64,000 nt of DNA from Aphis gossypii. Taxonomy: Eukaryota > Arthropoda > Insecta > Hemiptera > Aphididae. Of this stretch, positions 14,501 through 26,700 are shown piece by piece. The notes under the pieces were generated by a model that saw only the letters and a list, made by a program, of their open reading frames with translations, was not told where the DNA came from and did no database searches. The DNA lies in assembly GCF_020184175.1 (NCBI RefSeq), contig NC_065533.1, positions 45,670,351 through 45,734,350 on the forward strand, given 5' to 3'. Position 1 is the stretch's first letter; each line of letters opens with the position of its first letter. The translations under genes and the position numbers were made by a program.

Positions 14501-16383
14501 TGGCTGACCAGAAAATCTTTAAAATTTAATACAAGGTTTCTTATAAGTTAATCTTAAAGTGATAAAAAAAAATCCGAAATCGTTAGTCACAATTTTTTTT
14601 TATAAGTTCTTAAAGTTCGAATTTATACGAAATATGTCAAAATTGTGAAAATTTGCAAGTAATTTTGTGGTTGGAAAATCGTAAATTTTTTTTCTTTTAT
14701 AACTAAGTTTTGAAAATTTGGTACAAGGTTCTCCATAAATTTTTCTTCAAAATCTGTAAAAAAATTGTATGAGTGTTTGAAATTTAAATTTTTACAAAAC
14801 CGTGTTAAATTACGATTTATCCTCAAACGATTTTAAATATTTGTTATTATTCGAAAAGTATAAGTCGTAGATACTTGAAAATTTTATCAGTTATTTAGAT
14901 TGGCATTTTCTTTACATGATTTAATTTTCAAAATATTTTGAGTTTTTTTGAGCTATTTATAGACAACTGAAATTTTCAATTTTTCTGAAAATTTTTTTTT
15001 GAAGTGTCGATAAAATTTTGTTGGCCCTATCAAAATAATTGAAAATTTTAAACAAAGTTCCTCATATGTTATTCTTATAGTGATTAAAAAATTATAAGAA
15101 TACACAAGGCACAATAAGGCACAATTTTTTTTTATTAGCATTTGAAGTTCAAATTTAGACAAAATTATGAATATTTGCAAATTATTTTGTAGTTGAAAAT
15201 TCATAAAATTTGTTGTGTATATAACTAAGGATTAAAAATACAACACTAAGTTTCTCATAAGTTTTCCTTCAAGTATCTATAGATAAAACTCATAACATCA
15301 TTATAGGAAAAATTTTAAGTGCGTTTGAATTTTTAAATATAATATATCCTAAACTGACAAATCATCTCCGTTCAGAATCGTTTTTCGTATACAATGATAC
15401 CTATCATTGCATTCAAATTTAACCTACCCAAGTCCGAGGTCAACCCCACCCCTTAATGTACAGCAGATACCCACTTGCCCGCTTTTTTTTATATTCATAT
15501 ACTCTTAGTTTTAAATAATATTCAATAAAATATATAACATTAGTATTACCAATAGAAATGTATAAATCTATGTCACTATTAGGAAGTGCAAGACCTGAAA
15601 TACGTGATCCAAAAGCATATGTTTCACTTCCTATGAGATGATGCTTAGCACAATTACGTATTGAGTTAAATATCAAATTTAATTTATCAAATGTATAATG
15701 ATTGTTAATTTCTTGATTGATTGACTCGAGTTGCGTATTAATAAATTTCAACAGTGACTCTGGCTGATTTGTTTCTTTTTTATGTAACTTGGATAATATT
15801 TCGTATTCTATAGGTAATTAATTTAAAATAGAATAAAATATGTTATTCAAACGAATATATTGACATATCAATAAATTCATAAGCAATAATAAATGTATAA
15901 TATTATTAATACTATTAAGTAAATAATTTTAATAACTGTAGATACCTACTATTTTCTGTATTTTTAAAAATAAATAAGCAATTTACTAAATAAATATTAA
16001 ATCTACCTAATCTATCTGCTTATTTATAAAAAAAAATATATTAAATAAAAGTATGGTAAATTAAAAGCTCACAGAAAATTAATCCAATAAACAAATAAAA
16101 TCCATTAAAATGTTTTTCAAACACAAATTTCTAAGTAAAAAATTTAGTTTTTTTATTGTGTTTTAGAAAGAAATTAATTCTTGAAGTTTTATTTTTTTTT
16201 CTATATTTTTGATACTACTAAAAATTAAAAAATCAAACTTTATTATTTTTATCTTAACATATACAATGACATTTTTCAAGAGTAAAACATATATTTTCAT
16301 AATGAAAACTTGCCTTTAATCATTATCTTTATGTTCACTTTTTGTCTTTTTAACAGTTTTTCGTAATTTAACACATTATTCAT
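11512..16383 (-). CDS. Cid1-type non-canonical poly(A)/terminal uridylyl polymerase
   Basis: Complete five-exon gene: 16383-16314, 15807-15550, 12573-12351, 12276-12050 and 11897-11512, 387 residues plus stop. The start ATG has a strong context (GCCGCCATGA). The nucleotidyltransferase signature FGSRISGLALPNSDIDLYIS gives the GS motif and the first two metal-binding aspartates. The third is in GLYCDLSFKSGLSVYNTKLI. LDERVNWIVCAVVKYWA begins the central helical domain. YFDLLFGFFNYYSDL and ALQDPLDLLNNI form the PAP-associated domain. Family members add A or U residues to RNA 3' ends. Whether this one prefers ATP or UTP, or acts in cytoplasm, nucleus or mitochondrion, cannot be read here; the N-terminus is basic but not a clear mitochondrial presequence. 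Its length is like that of yeast Cid1 and shorter than most mtPAP or TUT1 proteins. Intron 1 has a GC donor (AAAG|GCAAGT). Intron 2 carries a 1.45-kb repeat. Confidence 0.88.
14033..15490 (+). repeat. Near full-length copy of a ~1.4-kb dispersed non-coding repeat
   Basis: The element starts GATTCTGAACGGAGTGATGAATG and ends TACCCACTTGCCCGC followed by poly(T). Near the right end it carries the reverse complement of its own left motif (CTCCGTTCAGAATCG at about 15370). Internally a ~400-bp unit occurs twice about 515 bp apart (from 14424 and from 14940), each beginning with a block like GAACTATTTATAGACAA. It sits in intron 2 of the polymerase gene. Short open frames in it end at repeat features and do not resemble a transposase, so I call it non-autonomous and unclassified. 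Confidence 0.75.
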
Positions 16384-17012
16384 GGCGGCTCTATGAATAT
16401 TATAAAATATAAATTTAAAACTTAAGATTAAAATAACATAACATATTAATTATATTTTTTTTTTTGGAAATTACCTTTTAATTTTTTTATTTTAAGTTTG
16501 AAAAACTTTTGTTGTTAATGTTAGAATAACAATATATTTTGTTGTTATGGTATTTTATTGCTTTTATATTTGTATTATTATGGAGTAAAATCTGTCATTT
16601 GAGTATCAAGATAAAATATGTTCTTAAGAATAAATACTTATTTAAATGGTGCTCTTATACTCGTATTACCTAGTATTATTATTCATTAATCTTGTTTATT
16701 TTTAATGGTACTTACTTATTTCTTAGTTTAATTAAATTATTATTTTTATTTTTTTCATGTGGTTATTTATAATACATTAAAAAAAACTAATTCAGTTTCT
16801 AAAAATTTGACTTAATCATTAAACATCTAAGATAATATATATAATACTAGTTGTCCCAACCCGATGTTGTCCGTGTATTAGTTTGACTTCTGGGACTTTA
16901 GTTGGCTGTGTGTTAGTATTTAATAATTTAAATATAAATATCCGACAGATATTGTCCTGTTCCCCTATTAACCTGTCTATCCTGTTAACCTGTTTCGTTT
17001 GAGTATATTTAT

Positions 17013-17482
17013 ATATCACAACAAAAATCCTTCGTAAACTACATGTAAAAATGGCTAAGTAAAAAAAAAAAAATATATTAGATCTTTAAACACTATAAAT
17101 ATGTGATATCACAAATAGATGCTAAGTATATTGAATTTAAGTAAACTTATTTTGTTTCAATAATTTATTTACTTGGCAAAGAATTATTTAGAATAGTATA
17201 TAGGTAAATATTAATAATAATATTTTTTAAATAATAATAAGTTATATTTTAATATACTTTCGCCATTTAATTATTTTGTTCATCACACTTTGTTTATTTT
17301 AAGAAATAATTCTTCGTCAATTATAAGTAAATTATTGAAACAAAATAAGTTTACTTAAATTCTATACACATACTTAGCTTTTATTCATGATATCACATGT
17401 TTATAGTGCTTAAAGATCTACAATTTTTTTTTTTACTTAACCGTTTTCATACGTAGTTTACGAAGGGTTTTTGTTGTGATAT
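17013..17482. mobile_element. 470-bp foldback (palindromic) element
   Basis: The left end (ATATCACAACAAAAATCC, TTCGTAAACTAC) is the reverse complement of the right end (GTAGTTTACGAAGGGTTTTT, GTTGTGATAT) with few mismatches. The match continues inward through GATATCAC, a TTTAAGTAAACTTATTTTG block and a TTCAATAATTTA block, giving arms of roughly 170-190 bp around a short AT-rich centre. The element is non-coding and looks like a foldback or long-arm MITE inserted in the composite repeat. Confidence 0.8.
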
Positions 17483-17974
17483 CACTAATTTTTATCATCA
17501 ATGCAAATAATAATAATAAAGATTATTATCAATGGTAACGATGACACTAGAAAGGGCTGCCGTGATTCTGAATTTAGTATAAATTTCCATTAAAAAGTTC
17601 GCACTTTTTCATTTATAACTTAATTTTTAAATGTACGATTTTGATGATTTTTACAAAAGCACGCTATACAAAATATTTCTGATGACACACACCGTCGTGT
17701 AGTTATTATTTTTTTTTTCTTATAGCTCTCGCCACTTGAATGAGTTGAGTATAAACTTAAGTAAAAAAAACTTGAGTAAAAACACAAATCATATTTATAA
17801 TAGGTACGTTTTTCAAATGTACAAAAAATAAATGTTTAAATATCGCATCATGAATTAAATCACAGTAATGTTGTCACGTGCAGTCTTGAATTTTTTTTAC
17901 ACGCCTACATGTTAAAGAATGGACACACAATCAACTGATCCGATCACTTTAACCCTGTTATATAAAAATGATAC

Positions 17975-18283
17975 TGTAGAGGTTCCCAACCTTTTTTGAC
18001 TCACGACACTCTTAGTCATTTTTTAAAAATCAGGAGGCACTCTATAGACTACTTTGGCTTTATTTAGCAGTGCATGTAAGTATAAACAAAATTAGTAAGA
18101 TGTAGGTATAATATATAGTATATAAACATATTATAATTCATAAAACAAATTTGTACATTGAAAATTAATTATATATTTTTATTTTTAATTATTATTGCAT
18201 AAATAGTGTAATAAAAAATATATTTCAAATAATTTCACGAACCCAAAATAATATTCATAGCAACCCGGTTGGGAATCTCTGCT
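17975..18283. mobile_element. hAT-like MITE (GAGGTTCCCAACC ends)
   Basis: The left end TAGAGGTTCCCAACCTTTTTTGAC and the right end GCAACCCGGTTGGGAATCTCTG form imperfect inverted repeats of about 15 bp. CAGAGGTTCCCAACC is a familiar type of hAT terminus. I could not find a clean 8-bp target duplication, so the exact borders are uncertain by a few bases. It has no coding capacity. Confidence 0.6.
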
Positions 18284-19613
18284 GTAAATCTTACTATTGA
18301 TAACGTAGGTAATCATACAAATTAAATCTATCGGATCAAATTATGAATCTAAACCTCTCTCCAATCAACTTCATCGAGTACATAAAATTTCATAAAATCT
18401 GTCCAGCCGTTTAGGAGTAGTTTGAATACTCACACACGGACAAAAAAAAATATATATATAAAGATTTAACAGAAATTATTTGAAAATAATTCTGAAGTTA
18501 TGTTAGTTCATAACTTATATTTTTATTCTCCAAAATGTACTAGTTAATGAATATATATATAAGTTTAACTAGTTAATTAATACATAGTTACATAATTAAT
18601 TAAGTTATTTAGGGATGCTAACAAAATATTTTAGGATTCTAAGCGGCGAGAACCTCCCAGCCCTCTCTAGGTACATCTATGTAAATGCGCATTTAATAAA
18701 TATTATATCTTTAATTGTAGGTATATCTACATTCAATGTCTATTGTTATTTTTATTATTTATTTATTTATTCTTTTTTTTTTTTTTTTTTTGGTAATTAA
18801 TTAAGCTTTAGCAATTTCTCTATATACATTTGCTTGTGCATTCGCTTTCATTTAATTTATAGTTTTTACCATATCTTTATACATATCTTGTTTAAAAAGT
18901 TGATAATTACATTGAAGCTCGGTCCCAGAGCGTTACTCGATTCTGGGAACCATTAATCTAAATTTTCTAGCAATACCAGTGAACCTATTATTCATTATGT
19001 ACTGGTGTATTTTATATTTACAAGTACTTGAATATAAAATACATTTATTACTCGTACAAATGAAAAAAAACGCACAATAAACACATAAATGTTCTGCACA
19101 TACGCCACATAGTTAAACTTTCATTCTATCCCCGTGATTCCCATTCGAAAAACGGTGATGGGGTTGAAGGGAAATAATATAAGTATAGTTCTGTGATGTT
19201 ATTAAAAAAAAAAAAAAAATAATAAAAACACCTCGCAGTTTATTTCGTTATATAAATATAAATAAATCATTATTAACCGTATTTAAAAGGTATATGTTTA
19301 AATGTTATCACCCATCTATTTATACTTACAAATTACAAATTAAACATAAATTGACTCTAATATGTATAAATCGAAAAATAATTAAATATTATATATTGTG
19401 ATGTGATTGATGATTACATACTGTATAGGTACTACAATTATATGATGTTATTGTTAATTTGAATATGTATTATATTCCATGTGATATTATGATTTCAATA
19501 ATTAATTTATGAAAAACCATTTAAGTGACTAGATTTAACACAATTCATCATATTTCATAATATGTATAGATTCAGCACGCATATAATACAACGCTGCAAC
19601 ACTTAAAATATGC

Positions 19614-19643
19614 ATAGACCTTATACTTGAGTATAAGGTCTAT
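19614..19643. repeat. Perfect 13-bp stem hairpin
   Basis: ATAGACCTTATAC and GTATAAGGTCTAT are exact inverted copies separated by TTGA. It lies alone in AT-rich intergenic DNA upstream of the polymerase gene. It may be a remnant of a small inverted-repeat element; no function is implied. Confidence 0.6.
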
Positions 19644-20405
19644 AGAAATATAGCAAAATATGAAAAGATTTTGTAGCGGTTTTCACGCCAATAAGCTGTT
19701 CTCCAATTATCTAGTCAATATCCTTCAAAATAATGTTAATGCCTAAATGCCTTGTGGTATTTTAGTAATAATCTAACCCTCCACAAATATTTGAATGTTT
19801 ATTTCATCAAACTTTTACAAATGGTTCTACAAAAAACTATATATTTATTCAAATCCTTTAATTCCAGTCCACACTCTCTTAATCTAATAGATATCACTCG
19901 TTATCAGAAAAAAATATGTATAATAACTTTACTTATTCTCGTTATTTATATAGACACCTAATACACAGGTTAGGTTAGTTCCTTATCGTTATAAAAACTG
20001 AAAAAAAAATGTAATAAATTTAAGTGACTAAATGTTTTTTGTTGTTTATTCATTTTTTATTTACTCAATGACTAATGCTATAATAAATTAAAAGCTTCAA
20101 GTGCAGATACATGATAATATGTCAAAGGAAAAAAAAGTACAATAAACGTATAAGTTGATAATCCCTATTATGATAAGCCCGATAAGGTTTTAACTGTTTT
20201 GACAGTGTACCTATCATGTGCATTGTACATAACAATCATATTAAATGTGTTAAATATAATTTAAACTAAAATAATTAATAGAATTATAAACATAAATATA
20301 GGTGTATACAATTTAAATATAATATTTCTATGAAAAATATCATGAAATGCATTTTATCACAATACGGCCGTTCACATAGACTTAAATGGTAGAATAAAAT
20401 GTACA

Positions 20406-20411
20406 TTTATT
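20406..20411 (-). terminator. Candidate poly(A) signal for the LGR gene
   Basis: AATAAA on the minus strand (TTTATT on plus) lies about 310 bases below the LGR stop codon. It is plausible for 3' end formation, but such hexamers are frequent by chance in this AT-rich DNA. Confidence 0.35.
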
Positions 20412-20720
20412 GTAAAATAAGTCATTTTCCAATTTTTCAATTTACTAACATAATAAATATTTATATTTGTAACTAGCTGTTACTTAATATAACTAAAATA
20501 AAAATAAATATCGCATTTCCACTATTCCGTGTTGTAAATAGCTGAGTATATTCAGTTTAAAGTAATATATTATCAAAAGCTTTTTTTACCTACCTAAAAT
20601 GTACGGTACAATGTAAATTCATTTTTTGGTTTATGAAAAACAAACTAAGTAGTATATACCTATACTAATTTCAAAAGTGGTTTACATAATACTATGATAT
20701 AATAGTAGTTCGTCGGAGAA

Positions 20721-23700
20721 TTATTCACCAGTTGTTGTTTCTAAACTGTTTTCTTGAGTGCCATTTTTTTCCTTTCTCTGTTCTTCAAGCGCCTTCTTTC
20801 TATTTTTCTCGATAGATTTTTTACTGGATACTGGATGTGATGATTGTGACATTTCTACAACTGGAAAATTATCAACATAAAAGTTACTAACTTACTATCA
20901 CCTGTCACCACATAATATTACATGTTATACCTAAACTTATTGCAATTATAGTATACAAAGCCCCCGTAAAGTCTAATTTTTAATTTAAATTGCCACTCCA
21001 TTTTCTTATTCTAAAATTGGTAACAACGTTGGAATTTGTTGAGCTTGTACGTGCATTAACCACAACAAATCAATTGTTCAAATTTATAAACTTAATAACG
21101 AATATTAATAATAATTATAGAATTTATTGATTTTATAGTATTTAATTAGATTACCACTGCTTGAGTAAATATTCTTGAAAATATTTTTTAAGGTTAGGAC
21201 TTTTATATTCTTGGGTGTCGTGAAAGTATATAATATTGGATTTACCAATGCATTTATTGGTACAACAAATATAATTAACCATACATACATTTTACCTGCA
21301 AAATATAAAAGTATCATTATGGTTTAATTTGGATACAAAATTTATTATTAGAATACTTTGATTTAGCAATAATAAAAACAATATTGTACTTGAGATATGG
21401 TACTTTCTTAATGCTGCCAACTTTAAAATGATTATTGGTGACCAACATAAAATATTCGCCAAGACTATGAAAAATAAACGAACTGTCAAATCGAAATCAT
21501 CTGTTGAAATTCGTTGAGAACCTTTTCTTGTTTCTATGATATTTTTAAACAGTAATGCATACAAAATAGTCATAAGCAATAAACTGTAAAATCAATAAAA
21601 TACTATTAATTATAGCCTTATAATAAATACTACTAACTATATTAAATATCGTGATTAATCGGAAATAAATATAATTTAAAAACTACCTCATCGCGTATAA
21701 TCCCAAAAACATGAATGCCGAATACTGCCATCCACTAACAAATGGATCTTCAATATATAAGGGATAGCACAAACCGTTAGAACCGTAAAATTTTGACGAA
21801 TGTTTCCATAAAATTACTATAATTAATTATAATATAATATAATAGTTATATTAAATGTGTATAGGTAAATAAAATATAAATATGCAGTTTTACATTATAC
21901 CAAGTGATTCACTAAGTATAATCGCCGCAATTTTTCTTCAATAATGTACCTAGTTATTTAAAACCTTATTTTTGAAATTTTTAATAATACCTACTTATTA
22001 AATATTATATCTTAAAATTCTTGAGATTTTTTGTACTTCTGAAGGAGTACCCTTAAGTATCCACTAAATAATTGACAGTAAATAAAAGGGATTATCATTT
22101 GAAAAACTGAAAGATTTTATTGGCACAGAACACTCCTTAAGTAGAATAAAAAAATTTCAAGAATTTTAAATTCATTATTAAAATAAATAATGAAGTTGAG
22201 TATCTATATTTGGTATTCACCTTTTACTTATACTTCAAATTTAATGAATGTCAATACACTTTATTTGTGTGCCATCAATACATTTAATATAATATCTGAT
22301 TCTAAAATTGTAAATTATAAATAAGTACAAAAAACAATTAGAAATTGAATAATAAATACAACCAATAAGATACAAAGATAACACCAACCATACATGTCTG
22401 TACCTTTTGATTTAAAAGTTAAACAATAACATTGATATATTAAAACAAACGCCAAGACTTAAAAATACCAGGCTTACTGCAGAATTTCTATGCAAATTTA
22501 AATAGAACTCCAGTGATGTAGATAGTATTTGTAAATAATTTAAAATTATGAGAAAATTATTTTGGCTTTATTTGTTGATGATGGGTTGATAGTAGCAAAC
22601 GATTGTATTTTAAATGTTAAATAAACAGTAAAAAGCGCTAAAAGCACTATTTCAAATAACAAATGGTTCGTTCAATTATTTTCTTGGTATGAATATTTAT
22701 ATAAGTTTGAAAATGGGTCAATCATCAATATTGCATATAATATAACCAAAGAAATTACCCGAACAAACTTATGTAAGTAAATATAAAATGTTTGATACTA
22801 AATAATAATCTATATACCATAACATAAGTAGTTCAGATACAATCGACCTATATGACATCCAAATTTAAATAAAATTAAGAATGATAACTATAACTTATCG
22901 GCAAATCATAATATTAGCCTATTAATTTTATATTAAATAATGAGACTAGACATAACACGGCAGTTCATTATGTAAGTAAATTTTTTATCTAACCATAATT
23001 ATGTAAATTGGGTTTTGAGCAAAAGTGTACCGAGGTATATATGTTATAAATAAAATACAATTTATTAAGGACTATAATATAAATCACATACAAGTATTTT
23101 CATTAAATATATTCAATTATACTGATTCAAAAGTGACGTCCAAACACGATAATCAACATTGGGACAAACATTTAAAATTAGTTTATCAATAAACTCATAG
23201 ATATCACAGAGACAATACAATATTTCACTTTCATCAACAGAAGAGTTATAATAAACTTCATCATGGGAAGTAAAAAAAGGTATTTTAATATAGCTGATTA
23301 GACTTATAGAGAACACAAAAAAAAAAGGTAAGTGAATACTGCTCTGCTATATATTAAATGTTGAGTGAGTAACTATTATGAGTATGTTAAATTTGAATTA
23401 AATAGGTAATAATAGTATTGTATACAAAAAACGATTTTGAAAAGAGATGGTCTGTCAACATGTATCATTTATAAGTTTAATATGATATTATTTTATGAAA
23501 TATTTTTTAATATAGGTAGGTACTGAAGCCATTTTTTTAATTTTTAGTGTTTAGGTAGATTAATATAACTTTTTCTGAAAGTATTGCATTTATTGTATAA
23601 TTAGTGTTTAATTATTATAATAATAAATACCTAGTTATATTATATTGTAACAACTTAAAATGTAATAACTCAAAATATAATAAAATCTTTTTGTGAATAC

Positions 23701-26700
23701 TGTAAAACATTGAAAATAAATCTAAAATATCATTGAATACAGTAAAATTCATTATAATATATTTTAAGTAAAAGTTTCAAGTTCCTAAAAATAATGTTTT
23801 TAAATAATAACAAAATATTTTACATCTTTATTAATCTTTAAATAAGTGATTTCATCTAAATTTAAGCTTAAAATGTCAATAGAAAATATTTGGCTTTATA
23901 TATTATATTTTTTATATTTTATGTTTCAGTATGAATTAGGTACTTCTGAAAAATATTTTATTACATTTTTAAATCTTAAGTATAATAACAAACATTGTAA
24001 TGAATTTCTAGCTATGAAATACCTATTTTTCTAAATTTCCGGGTTTATTATCAATTTTGTTAAAATTCCAACTTTAAAAGCTTAAAAAAAATATGTCAAT
24101 AAATTGACGATATTTTTAAATTGATAGGTAAACTAAAAGCTTATAACGAACTTTGTATTGCATTTTTAAACATTTCTATCCTACGAATAATTTAGGTCTT
24201 AAATTATTTTAAGATGTAAGCACACTGTTTGTTTTAATTAGTAAGAATTACTCAAAAATCTTAAAAAAAAAAATAATGATTTTAGGTAAAAGAGTTTTAT
24301 CTATGATGCGCATAAATCTAAAAGAGATTAATAGAAATAAAAAACCAAAACAAAAAATTTTAAATATACCATACATAAATATAGCTCAAAATTGGTACAA
24401 ATATTTTTAAAATGTTATGGTAAATAGAAATAATAATATAAAAATTTTGTAAAATTACTAGTATCTACTATTTGTTTTCGAGTTAGACCAAAAAAAAAAA
24501 TTATTTTGTCAACATTTTGTTTTTCATAAAAATTACCAACTTTGAAAAAAATACTGAGAATCAATGTTCAATTAGATTTAATTTTCTATCAGAAATGACC
24601 ACCATTTTTGAAAAATCAAAGGATTTTTACTATAACAAAAGATAATGATAGACAAAAAAAAAAATAAGTAAACACATCGTTGTAAAATCAATATATTCAT
24701 CGTTTCTCCGCTCTGAATCTAAAATTGATATTTACGGATGCCAAGTTAACTTCATTACGCATTGGCAACAATCAATCAACTATTTAATTTATGAATAATT
24801 AAAGTATCTATAAATTGTAATACACGTCAGTTATTGGTTTTTTGTAACTAAAAGTCTAAATAGTGTGATTACTGTTAAGCATTATATCTGTGTATTAATT
24901 AATAAAAATACGTGGCTTATATTCTTATTCTTATTATATCTCTTATAATTCAATAAAAAAACAATTTCTTATATTATAATACGTACATGGTGCAACTGAT
25001 AAACTTATTCCGACCACCCAAATTGATGCCATACTGAATACGGCTGTTTTCATTTTCAATACTTGATTACCAATAAAATAATTTGAACCTATGATCATAT
25101 ATCTGTCCAAGCAGAGAAACACCAATATGAGCATTGATACCTAAATACAAAAATATAAAAAATTATTTCGAAGTGATGAATTATCGTATTCATACTACAA
25201 CTGCATAATTTCAGATGTCAATTTTTTTAGGAAATACTATAATGATATAGTGTAATATTTTGTAGACTATGAAATCTGAAGAAAAAATATGAAAATTATC
25301 AGTTTATCTGAAGAAAAGTAAAAAAATAAACCAATTTAAAAAATCAAAATACATTTTTAAAACAGCAAAAAAAATATATTTCCGTAGATGTTTGATAAGA
25401 AGCAAGAATAATTCAAACAGGTACGTTTTTAAATGGTTCATTATCATTTATCAGTATCTGATTTCTTAATATTTTAAAAATAATGATCTACACATTGTGA
25501 AGAAAAATAACAAACATGTTATTCCAAACGTTTTATTTGTAATATTATTATTAAAATTTTGAATATTAGGTATACTTCTGACGAAATCACAGCAATAATT
25601 CCAACTATGGTACACAAATTAGATGACTCCCACTTATGTGCATACAAATAATACTCATTCCGGTATATTCGATCGTGATAACAAATAACTATTAAGTATA
25701 TCGCCATAAACAAATCTGCAACTGAAATATATAATACATATATAATATTATGTTTAGATATACGACTTTGAAGACCAAGATATTTATTTTTACCAGCTAA
25801 ATTCCGTATGACAAAGCCGACTGCTATATTGTCAGATTTAAATACATTAAACATCCGGCCGTATAAAACTATTGAGTTAAAAACCAATATTAGAACTGTT
25901 ACCATCCATAGGAACCATCGAAAAGTTGAATTTGGGAGGAGATTCAAACTCGATGATATCTCTTTATGTATTGTATATTTTATATTCCATGAAACAATAA
26001 TATGTGTATGCGATTATTTAAATTATAATTTTCATTTATTTGCCTAAATAATATTTAATTTTTGGCGGGAACTTACCATCTATGTTTGGAAAACAAAGTT
26101 TAGCATGCCGAGCATACAAAATACAATAATGGAATTCGTCTAAGTAACTGAAATCAAATCATTAAAGTAATTTACATTTTAGTGCCAACATTTTTTTGTT
26201 TTAAATCAATAAAACTCACAGAACATCCAGTCTAGTCGTCAAGTTATTAAATGACGAAAAATCGATATTTTCTTCATTTATACCATTCATATTTCTGTAA
26301 AATATATTTTCTTTATGAAATGCATATTATACAAAATCTATTATTTTGTTTTAATTTACATAAACATTCCAAATATTCATAATATTAGTAATAACTTCGC
26401 TTAAATCGGTAAAATCATCTTAATAATGGCAAAAATAATAATAATTCTACAAAGAAATAAAAAAAGCCTAACAATCACTTATTATTATTATCTATCAATT
26501 AAATCTAAAATAATATTTACAACGAAATGATACAGTTTATTCAAAATTAATTTTACAAAAAATTAAAACACAATTAATATATGGTGTAACTAAAACCTAG
26601 AACTAAATGATCTCTTCTTTCCCATTGATTTTACAATTACCTACACTTTCTTTATAAAATTGTTCATAACATGTGAACATTATTTTGCATGTACATTTCA

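Larger units (their letters stand above)
16840..18470 (+). mobile_element. Composite repeat: SINE/LINE-like ends with two elements nested inside
   Basis: The left edge reads ACTAGTTGTCCCAACCCGATG with TTGTCCGTG. The right edge reads CATAAAATCTGTCCAGCCG, TTTAGGAGTAG and CACACACGGAC, then poly(A) and TATATATATAAAGATT. These ends resemble those of short retroelements widespread in insect genomes; that resemblance is recalled, not searched. Between them lie a 470-bp palindromic element (17013-17482) and a hAT-like element (about 17975-18283). This suggests one old insertion later split by two more. The frame at 16819-17019 on the minus strand is just the left end of this repeat. Confidence 0.55.
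16384..20405. other. Intergenic interval between the polymerase and LGR genes
   Basis: No gene is supported. The polymerase 5' UTR and promoter should lie just above 16383. The block 16840-18470 is a composite of nested mobile elements. The rest is AT-rich with poly(A) or poly(T) tracts (for example 18772-18791 and 19204-19218) and a small perfect hairpin at 19614-19643. Confidence 0.6.

Noticed and set aside
15440..15549. Extension of the polymerase exon past the DIDLYISI motif
   Set aside because: The open frame runs on into the repeat. A good donor (G|GTAATA at 15549) restores frame with the next exon and removes the repeat-encoded residues.
16819..17019. 66-codon minus-strand frame
   Set aside because: It covers the left end of the composite mobile element and matches its repeat sequence, not a cellular protein.
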